Shown here: in pieces, positions 57,753 through 64,000 of the stretch | How positions within the stretch are numbered: position 1 is the stretch's first letter | Layout of the letters: every line of letters starts with the position of its first letter | Origin: an uncultured Pirellulaceae bacterium | GTDB taxonomy: Bacteria; Planctomycetota; Planctomycetia; Pirellulales; Pirellulaceae | DNA: 64,000 nt | Assembly: GCA_938083195.1 (NCBI GenBank) | Contig: CALKCK010000041.1 | Location: forward strand, 32,511-96,510 | Reading direction: 5' to 3' | Notes under the pieces: generated by a model | The model's input: only the letters and a program-made list of their open reading frames with translations | What the model was told of the DNA's origin: nothing | The model's database searches: none | Translations under genes and position numbers: made by a program

Positions 57753-58583
57753 ATGACCATCTTCGATGAAGAAAAAATTTGCGACGCACTTCCTTTCACA
57801 CACATCGAAGTTCATTCTCAAATCCACTCTACCAACGACCGCGCAATTGAACTGCTTCGTCAATCAGCACTCAAGTCGCCTGCACTGATTATTGCCGAGT
57901 CCCAAACCAAAGGACGCGGACAACGCAGTCGCAAATGGTGGTCTGATGCGGGCAGCTTGACGTTTTCTTACATACCCTCGCCGACGACAGAAACCAGAAC
58001 AGACAAGCGGCCCACCACGCCCTCAGGGCTAATCTCGCTGGCTTCCGCTTTGGCAGTCGCTAACGCTCTAGCATCTATCGAACCGACTCAAGTCTTTGAG
58101 ATAAAATGGCCTAATGATGTGATGGTCAATCAGAGCAAAATAGCAGGCATTCTGGTCGAATCCGTCTCCACTGAAACAGACTTATTTTCAGTGATTGGGA
58201 TCGGTGCAAATATCAACAATTCAAATATGCCAACATTGCAAGCCATGGACGATCAGCGGAAATCCATGGGAACAAGTACAGCCACCAGCCTTGCCCAAGT
58301 ATCTGGAAACGCCAACTCCCTCTCTGAAGCACTTATCAAAATTCTAGTTGAACTAAAAAAACAAATTTCAATCGTCAATGAAAACCCACTGGAAATTGTC
58401 GAACAATTTAATCAAGTACTCATGTATCGTGAGCAAGCGATTCTCGTCGCTTCCCCGTCTGGCACAACGCTCAAAGGAACCTGCCTTGGCATCACCGCAA
58501 ACGGAGGATTGCGAATAAAAACTGAAAATCAAATTAAGATCATTCACAGTGGATCCGTCCAGAAACCAGATTCCTCAGGATAA
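57753..58583 (+). CDS. birA: Biotin-[acetyl-CoA-carboxylase] ligase, monofunctional
   Basis: Adds biotin to the carboxyl carrier protein. About 276 aa from ATG 57753 (TTG at 57738 is in frame). Active-site GRGQRSRKWWSD loop, KWPNDVMVNQSKIAGILVES with the catalytic lysine, and the C-terminal SH3-like domain (GTTLKGTCLGITANGGLRI). The N-terminal helix-turn-helix of E. coli BirA is absent, so it should not be a repressor. Confidence 0.9.
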   Translation: MTIFDEEKICDALPFTHIEVHSQIHSTNDRAIELLRQSALKSPALIIAESQTKGRGQRSRKWWSDAGSLTFSYIPSPTTETRTDKRPTTPSGLISLASALAVANALASIEPTQVFEIKWPNDVMVNQSKIAGILVESVSTETDLFSVIGIGANINNSNMPTLQAMDDQRKSMGTSTATSLAQVSGNANSLSEALIKILVELKKQISIVNENPLEIVEQFNQVLMYREQAILVASPSGTTLKGTCLGITANGGLRIKTENQIKIIHSGSVQKPDSSG

Positions 58584-58812
58584 AAACAGCCCTCTGGGAA
58601 AGCGATTGCGACTTATTCCCCAATTGAACAATTTTTATTTACCTGCCAATACTGGAATATTTTTCAGTCCGGTGTCAAAATGATTAAATGGCATCGGAAC
58701 CCAATCGAATAACGAGTCTGAGGCCATCCCCAATCACGTCAGCCAAAAAACTGACAGGGTTGCAATTGAGCCATTCACTGAACGCTGAAATCACATCGCA
58801 GGAATAACAACC

Positions 58813-59136
58813 ATGCCGCTTTTCGAAGTTGAAACCGACGCACACATCATCATCACCTGGGCGGACGATGAGGGAACAGCAACCACGGTAGCTGCCGATT
58901 GTTACCCTGGAGAAAATATCGTCCGGCTCACCAAACGCCCACGAAACAGCTGGGTAATCTCGAAGGGTGTGCTTGGCATCACTGCCGAATCTGATCCCTG
59001 TGGCGTCGCCCGCGACTGTCTCGCCAAAGCGGCGGGAGACAAAGTGCACGCTATCCGGCTGTACATGCAAGAAACAGGAACGGATCTCGAACAGGCTCGA
59101 AAATCTATCGAGTCCAACATGGTTATGGGCTGGTAG
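58813..59136 (+). CDS. Small hypothetical protein, 107 aa
   Basis: No family recognised. AGGAATAACAACC precedes the ATG. The protein is soluble with two short motifs, EVETDAHIIITWADDEGT and a helical C-terminus (LEQARKSIESNMVMGW). A protein-like composition and a usable ribosome site support it as real; function unknown. Confidence 0.6.
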   Translation: MPLFEVETDAHIIITWADDEGTATTVAADCYPGENIVRLTKRPRNSWVISKGVLGITAESDPCGVARDCLAKAAGDKVHAIRLYMQETGTDLEQARKSIESNMVMGW

Positions 59137-59299
59137 GCAAAACGTACGACGGGAACCGGCTCACCCCGTCGTTGCCACTGGGAAATCCACCTGCATTCGA
59201 ACCAGCAATTTCATTCCAAAAGCTGCGCGAGACTCCGGCACTTAAGATCGCTTGTGACACACTCACTTCTGCCCTGAAATCTCAACTCAATTCATTACC

Positions 59300-60238
59300 A
59301 TGACGAGCCTGATTTCACTAAAGCAAATCACTAAATCCTTTAAGTCAATACGAGCCCTTGACGGCGTTGACCTCGAAGTTCAAGCGGGCATTACGGGGCT
59401 CCTGGGACCCAACGGGGCTGGCAAATCCACACTGATTAAACTGCTACTCGGTTTAGTCAAACCATCCAGTGGCACGGCATCCTTCCTTGGCTACGACGTG
59501 ATGAAACAAGGACGCCAAATCCGCAATCGGATCGGATACATGCCCGAAGACGATTGTTATATCTCCGGACTCTCTGGCGTCAACGCGGTTCAATTCTCTG
59601 GCTGTCTGTCTGGAATCCCAAAAACCGAATCGCTCCGGCGAGCCCACGAAATCTTAGATTTCTGCGACATGAAGCAAGAGCGCTACAGAATGGTTGACAC
59701 CTATTCCACCGGGATGCGCCAAAAAATAAAATTTGCCTCAGCAATCGTGCACGACCCCGAATTCCTTATACTCGATGAACCAACCTCTGGATTAGATCCA
59801 GAAGAACGTGAGACGCTCTTAAAACGAATTCGTTTACTGGCTTCTAAAATGGGAAAGTCCGTCTTGATTTCGACCCATATTTTGCCGGATGTCCAAGCCA
59901 TCTGCGACGACGTTGTGATACTGTCCCAAGGCAAGGTCAAGCTCAGCGAATCCTTAGCAACACTCACACGCACCGCCGAACCTTCATTCTGCATTCGAGT
60001 CCTCGATAACTTGGATCGACTTGCCGATGCGCTTGAAAAACATGATGTCGAAGTGAGCAAAAATCCAGATGGCACCTTAACAGTTGCCAGTCAATCACCA
60101 GAATTACCAGAGACCATCTGGAGCGCGGCCTACGACGCGCAGGTTAGCATTCAATCACTTATTCCAGCTCGCAACTCACTCGAAGAGGTCTTTCTCTCAA
60201 CCGTAACCGATCCCCCTGAAAACGGAGGGACTACCTAA
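59300..60238 (+). CDS. ABC transporter ATPase (module 1)
   Basis: 312 aa. Walker A GPNGAGKST, signature YSTGMRQK, Walker B LILDEPTSGLDP, H-loop ISTHILPD. ABC-2 type export ATPases of this size carry a C-terminal extension of about 90 residues (from about 220), as here. It overlaps the permease by one base (TAATG). Substrate unknown. Confidence 0.93.
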   Translation: MTSLISLKQITKSFKSIRALDGVDLEVQAGITGLLGPNGAGKSTLIKLLLGLVKPSSGTASFLGYDVMKQGRQIRNRIGYMPEDDCYISGLSGVNAVQFSGCLSGIPKTESLRRAHEILDFCDMKQERYRMVDTYSTGMRQKIKFASAIVHDPEFLILDEPTSGLDPEERETLLKRIRLLASKMGKSVLISTHILPDVQAICDDVVILSQGKVKLSESLATLTRTAEPSFCIRVLDNLDRLADALEKHDVEVSKNPDGTLTVASQSPELPETIWSAAYDAQVSIQSLIPARNSLEEVFLSTVTDPPENGGTT

Positions 60239-61260
60239 TGCCAATCAATGACGTCGGTTACAGAAAATTAAAAAATGGTGACACCTCGTCACTTTTTCGC
60301 TGGTTTGCAATCTGCGATATCGGAGTGCAACTCGCGCTGAAATCTAAATGGGTCAAACGAATCATGCTCTCCGCCTGGCTCCCAGTGACTTATTGGGCCC
60401 TAGGCTTCTTTTTGGTCGAAAAAGCAATCGTCGCTGACCAAATTTCGGCCATGAGTCAAGGCGTCGACTTGAATCAAGTTACCTCGCTGGCTCTGCAAGA
60501 ATCAATAACCAACCGGTTTTCGTTTTTCCCTGGTTTCGATGACCTTCAGGAAGTGTTTAATACCGACGACCTCGCGGAAATTCGCAACACCGTCTGGCGA
60601 TGGATGCTGATGACATTTTTTAGATACCCGCAAGCCATTATCATTTTGTTTCTAATCGGATTCATTGCTCCGTCGCTAATCTCCCAAGACATTCGATCGC
60701 GGGCATTCTTACTCTACTTCTCCCGTCCGATTTCCAGACTTGAGTACATCTTTGGCAAGATTTGTGTTCCCTCAATTTTTATAATTTTGGCAACGACTTT
60801 ACCAGCGCTAATCCTTTACATCATTGCACTGTTAATGTCCCCTGATATTTCGACGTTACCCCAAACCTGGGATATTCCACTGCGGATCATCATCGCCACT
60901 TTTGGCTTGGTAATCCCCACGTCTGCCGTTGCGCTAATGCTGTCATCCTTGACCCAAGAGAGTCGATTCGCGAACTTTTCATGGTTCGCAGTCTGGGGGT
61001 TAGGCCACGGGGCTTGGTTGACAATTGTTCTCGCGACTTCTCTGCAAATGGGGCTCCCGCTATTCCATCCCGATGTCATGCAAAGTGAAATCGTATCCAA
61101 TTGGTCTGCTATTTCGCTATACAACAGTCTTGGCAGCCTGCAGTCCTACATATTTGGATTTGAGACTTTCGCTGAATCCTGGCGTGGAATCATTTCACTT
61201 TTTGGAATCACCGCATTCTCCATGACGCTCCTTTACCGAAGAATATCATCGCCGATGTAG
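60238..61260 (+). CDS. ABC-2 type permease (module 1)
   Basis: 340 aa with about six TM segments (near 40-60, 130-150, 170-200, 225-245, 255-280, 310-330) and a loop containing SQDIRSRAFLLYFSRPISRLEY, typical of ABC-2 permeases. One-base overlap with the ATPase gene and 50-base gap to the second ATPase. Confidence 0.88.
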   Translation: MPINDVGYRKLKNGDTSSLFRWFAICDIGVQLALKSKWVKRIMLSAWLPVTYWALGFFLVEKAIVADQISAMSQGVDLNQVTSLALQESITNRFSFFPGFDDLQEVFNTDDLAEIRNTVWRWMLMTFFRYPQAIIILFLIGFIAPSLISQDIRSRAFLLYFSRPISRLEYIFGKICVPSIFIILATTLPALILYIIALLMSPDISTLPQTWDIPLRIIIATFGLVIPTSAVALMLSSLTQESRFANFSWFAVWGLGHGAWLTIVLATSLQMGLPLFHPDVMQSEIVSNWSAISLYNSLGSLQSYIFGFETFAESWRGIISLFGITAFSMTLLYRRISSPM

Positions 61261-61311
61261 CACGCTGCTCAACAGAAAGACGGGTCCTTTTGGCGACGCA
61301 GTAAGACAATC

Positions 61312-62259
61312 ATGATTGAATTAAAAAACACAACGAAACTTTACAAAGATGTAATCGGGGTAAACGACATCTGTTTGAACCTGCAGGCCGGAACCTACGG
61401 CCTTTTGGGGCCCAATGGTTCTGGGAAAACAACGTTGATCAACTTAATCCTTGGTCAACTCAAACCGACAATCGGATCGGTAACACTTTTCGGTGAGAAT
61501 CCCTGGAAAAAAAGCAAACTATTACGTCGCATTGGACTCTGTCCTTCAGTAGAGATTAATTACCCAAAAGCCACGGGATTGGAATGGGTTACCTACATGG
61601 TTCAGCTGCATGGTTTTCGTTTTATGGAAGCGGAAAAGAAAGCTAAAGAGTCACTCGACTTCGTGGGACTTAGCCATGCGATGAATCGACCGATGAGAAA
61701 TTATTCGCTCGGCATGCGGCAGAGGGCAAAAATCGGGCAAGCAATCGCACATGATCCCGAACTGTTAATTCTTGACGAACCGTTTAACGGCCTCGACCCA
61801 ATTGGTCGCCATGAGATGTCCGTTTTCTTAAAAACATGGGCCTCTCAAGGAAAAGGATTGATTCTTGCAAGTCATATCCTGCATGAAGTCGAGGCAATCA
61901 ATCCGTCGTTCTTGCTAATTTCCGGGGGGCGACTACTCGCCTCAGGATCTCCTGCCGAAGTTCGGAACATCCTCGCCGACACGCCTTATGAATTGACAAT
62001 GCGCACCTCAACTCCTAAACAACTGGCGACATTGTTAATCGAGCATTGTGAAATTGAGTCTCTCAAATTCACTTCTAAAACCGAAATCTTGCTCTCCACT
62101 CGTTCGGCCCCCCAACTCTTCAAGGTCATTCCGGAAATCATCCACCAACATCAAATTTCGATTACCGCAATTCGATCGACCGACGATTCACTCAACACGC
62201 TCTTCTCGATGCTGATGAAACTTCATCGAGGTGAAATAATGCAAGGAGGGCTGTCATGA
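61312..62259 (+). CDS. ABC transporter ATPase (module 2)
   Basis: 315 aa. Walker A GPNGSGKTTL, signature YSLGMRQRAKIG, Walker B LLILDEPFNGLDP, H-loop ASHILHEV. C-terminal extension of about 90 residues as in module 1, but the sequences differ, so this is an old duplicate or separate family. ATGA overlap with the next gene. Confidence 0.93.
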   Translation: MIELKNTTKLYKDVIGVNDICLNLQAGTYGLLGPNGSGKTTLINLILGQLKPTIGSVTLFGENPWKKSKLLRRIGLCPSVEINYPKATGLEWVTYMVQLHGFRFMEAEKKAKESLDFVGLSHAMNRPMRNYSLGMRQRAKIGQAIAHDPELLILDEPFNGLDPIGRHEMSVFLKTWASQGKGLILASHILHEVEAINPSFLLISGGRLLASGSPAEVRNILADTPYELTMRTSTPKQLATLLIEHCEIESLKFTSKTEILLSTRSAPQLFKVIPEIIHQHQISITAIRSTDDSLNTLFSMLMKLHRGEIMQGGLS

Positions 62260-63074
62260 AAAACATCCTTCAAAATGCGATAGCAACCTGCCTGTATGAA
62301 ATCCGCAGTTCATTCACGATCCAACGCACCTCCGTGTCACTTGTGCTCGCACTATTCCCCCCAACGATGCTAGGGCTCTTAATCCTTGGTGCTAGATTCT
62401 CGAGAGCCGGAGTCTCTAATTCCATCCTTCAAGGTTTTACACCGTTACTTACGATCACATTGACTGGCCTAGTATGCCTTCTGTCTTTGATCTTGTGGGC
62501 AACTCCCAATGTAAGTGCGGAACTGGAAGGAAAGAGCTGGGTATTCATTGCCAGTCGGCCCGGGGGAAGAATTTCAATTTTCCTCGGAAAATATCTAGCC
62601 GCGATCAGTGTTTCGTTCACAATCTGCATTATCGCAATTTCACTTTGCACATTTTTGATTAATAGTCAGCTACCCACTGGAGATGCTGTAAAGTTTTGGA
62701 TTTCCCTGTCCGGTCTCTTTTTCCTCGCATGCCTCGCCTATGGAGGAATATTTTCGTTATTGGGCGTACTGTTCATCAAACGCGCCATGACATTTTCAGT
62801 CGGATTTGTAATTGGCGCCGACCTTATCATGGGTTCTGTGCCAGGCGTTCTAATGAATAAGTTTTCCATTCGCTATCATCTCCAGGAAATTTCATTAGTT
62901 TGGCTTGGATGGTTTCTCCCTAGTAATTCCGAAACCGGCTATCGAGCGATTTTTGGCGAAGGCTATTCTGTGACCGCTCACATTTTGATCATCTTCGGAG
63001 TAACGCTGGTAACGCTCTGCATCGGCGCATGGGCGATTGTGAATCGCGAGTACATTACAGCTTACGAAGCCTAA
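62256..63074 (+). CDS. ABC-2 type permease (module 2)
   Basis: 272 aa with about six TM segments; central loop ELEGKSWVFIASRPGGRISIFLGKYL. Stop/start overlap ATGA with the ATPase. Together the two modules could form one heteromeric exporter or two transporters. Ends 51 bases before the convergent ComEC remnant. Confidence 0.88.
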   Translation: MKNILQNAIATCLYEIRSSFTIQRTSVSLVLALFPPTMLGLLILGARFSRAGVSNSILQGFTPLLTITLTGLVCLLSLILWATPNVSAELEGKSWVFIASRPGGRISIFLGKYLAAISVSFTICIIAISLCTFLINSQLPTGDAVKFWISLSGLFFLACLAYGGIFSLLGVLFIKRAMTFSVGFVIGADLIMGSVPGVLMNKFSIRYHLQEISLVWLGWFLPSNSETGYRAIFGEGYSVTAHILIIFGVTLVTLCIGAWAIVNREYITAYEA

Positions 63075-63125
63075 ACCAGACCTTCCACAACGATACTCCT
63101 TGGTTAATTCCCACGACGACCCGAG

Positions 63126-63494
63126 CTACCATGGCTCTATTTTCCAGCGACTCACGACCGTCGCTCCATCCTCCCTCATTCGAAACTGGATCGCGCCATC
63201 GCGATCCGTTCTCAATACAGCCTTCCGCGCTTTAGAAAAATCTCGCTTCATCGATTCGCTCACTCGGTTCCGCCCACAGCTAATAACAACATATTGGGGG
63301 GATGCCCAGTTAACGAATTCAGCAGGAAGACTATTCGCACTTCCATGGTGAGCCGCCATGAGAATTTCACATTCAATCGGCTTCCGAACCAGCAATCGAT
63401 TCAAGCCTTCCTCCTCTAAGTCACCAGGCAGGAGGATACGTTTCCCACCGTATTCCATCATCCAAACTATACTATTGGTATGGTAACAGTTCAC
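63126..63494 (-). pseudogene. ComEC/Rec2 C-terminal remnant (metallo-beta-lactamase part)
   Basis: 122 residues matching the C-terminal MBL-like part of ComEC/Rec2, the DNA-uptake channel. NSIVWMMEYGGKRILLPGD resembles the family's SLVLxLEYGGxxILLTGD, and AAHHGSANSLPAEFVNW matches the HHGSxxS segment. The membrane Competence domain and the first MBL residues are missing. The reading frame begins at a GTG at 63494 that is directly preceded in frame by a TAG. The sequence beyond encodes an unrelated gene on the other strand. I treat it as a broken gene; a stand-alone short protein is the alternative. Confidence 0.7.
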
Positions 63495-63600
63495 CTAAAG
63501 CCAAGTAAAACAGGCACTTCCCTACATTCAGTCACACAATAATCACACAAACAGGCTAAACGGCACGAGACGGAGCCTCAGCCACCAACTAGGAGAAGCT

Positions 63601-64000
63601 ATGACTCGTAAACACGAAGACGAAACGCCCGAAAGAAAAGCCGTAAGGGTTTGGCTCGATGAGTTAGAGAGCCGATTCAGCATTGACAGCTCTGGGCAGA
63701 TTATCCGAAGGAGCGATGGGCAAGTGATCAAGTCGGACAAGCTGTGGACGCTGAAAAAGAATAACCACAGAGAACAGCTCCCGGCTGGCCTTTTCGCGTG
63801 GTTCCACCATGCTAAGGGGGATATTCCCGACCATAGCAGGACATCGAAAAACGGTCGCTATTTCATGGAAGACCTCGTTAGCTGTGAAACGCCAGCAGAG
63901 CGAAAGGCTCGAGAGCACGAGGTCTATAAAGCTTGGTGCGTCCAAGCCAGTAGGATCCGATTCGAGTTTGGTGAGGATGCATATCAGGATTTCACGACTA
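63601..64000 (+). CDS. Hypothetical protein, 3' end beyond window
   Basis: Open from ATG 63601 to the window edge (133 codons) with GGAG at 63592-63595. The N-terminus is charged (TRKHEDETPERKAVRVWLD) and is followed by ESRFSIDSSGQIIRRSDGQ. Trp/His segments LWTLKKNNHREQ and FAWFHHAKGDIPDH follow. No family is recognised. The layout recalls short nuclease/HNH or phage-type proteins, but that is a guess. It sits next to the ComEC break and may belong to an inserted element. Confidence 0.65.
   Translation, partial: MTRKHEDETPERKAVRVWLDELESRFSIDSSGQIIRRSDGQVIKSDKLWTLKKNNHREQLPAGLFAWFHHAKGDIPDHSRTSKNGRYFMEDLVSCETPAERKAREHEVYKAWCVQASRIRFEFGEDAYQDFTT

Noticed and set aside
63508..63556. Attachment-site repeats near the ComEC break
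   Set aside because: AAACAGGC occurs twice 41 bases apart, but an 8-base repeat so close together is too short to call an att site.

Overview
The window looks like a chromosomal segment of a planctomycete, most likely a Pirellulales-type marine or freshwater bacterium. This is inferred from content, not from a database search. The signs are: a kinase-like protein carrying the N-terminal module and C-terminal STN-like domain typical of that phylum, an MPT-linked FhcA protein, several secreted or lipoprotein families of the planctomycete style, GTG and TTG starts, and single-gene metabolic layout with many short operons. No rRNA, tRNA or CRISPR array was recognised.

Left part (1-17.5 kb): an unknown protein, a membrane-anchored MutS-like ATPase and glutamate dehydrogenase. 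Then comes a pair of large membrane proteins: a catalytically dead protein kinase with an extracytoplasmic domain, and a zinc-ribbon/TM/secretin-like protein. They are followed by the formylmethanofuran dehydrogenase A homologue FhcA, a YiiX-type papain-fold protein, a secreted MORN/YwqK repeat protein and a queuosine-precursor transporter.

Centre (17.5-31.9 kb): the glycine cleavage cluster gcvT-gcvH-gcvP with a lipoate ligase for the H protein, an FHA protein, an ECF sigma/anti-sigma pair with a TPR lipoprotein, the serine pathway pair serC-serA, and an M48 metalloprotease. serC/serA, gcvTHP and fhcA together concentrate serine, glycine and one-carbon metabolism.

Right-centre (32-58.6 kb): mostly minus-strand housekeeping genes. 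These include alaS, recA with a long basic N-terminal tail, a CPA2 antiporter fused to a PTS IIA domain, a defective-looking ThpR, adenosine kinase, an acyl desaturase, a glnS/histidine kinase/response regulator run, a PepE-type peptidase, gltX, a FAH-family enzyme, a diguanylate cyclase, Mn superoxide dismutase, a lipoprotein and a monofunctional biotin ligase.

Right end (58.8-64 kb): a small conserved-looking protein, two tandem ABC-2 export modules (ATPase+permease twice), and a ComEC C-terminal remnant cut off close to position 63490. Beyond the cut lies an unrelated gene running off the edge, so this end may be the border of an inserted element.

Non-coding structure is notable in the leaders of serC, of the ECF sigma gene, of gcvP and of alaS, where several inverted repeats cluster. 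Six rho-independent-type terminators are clear or plausible.
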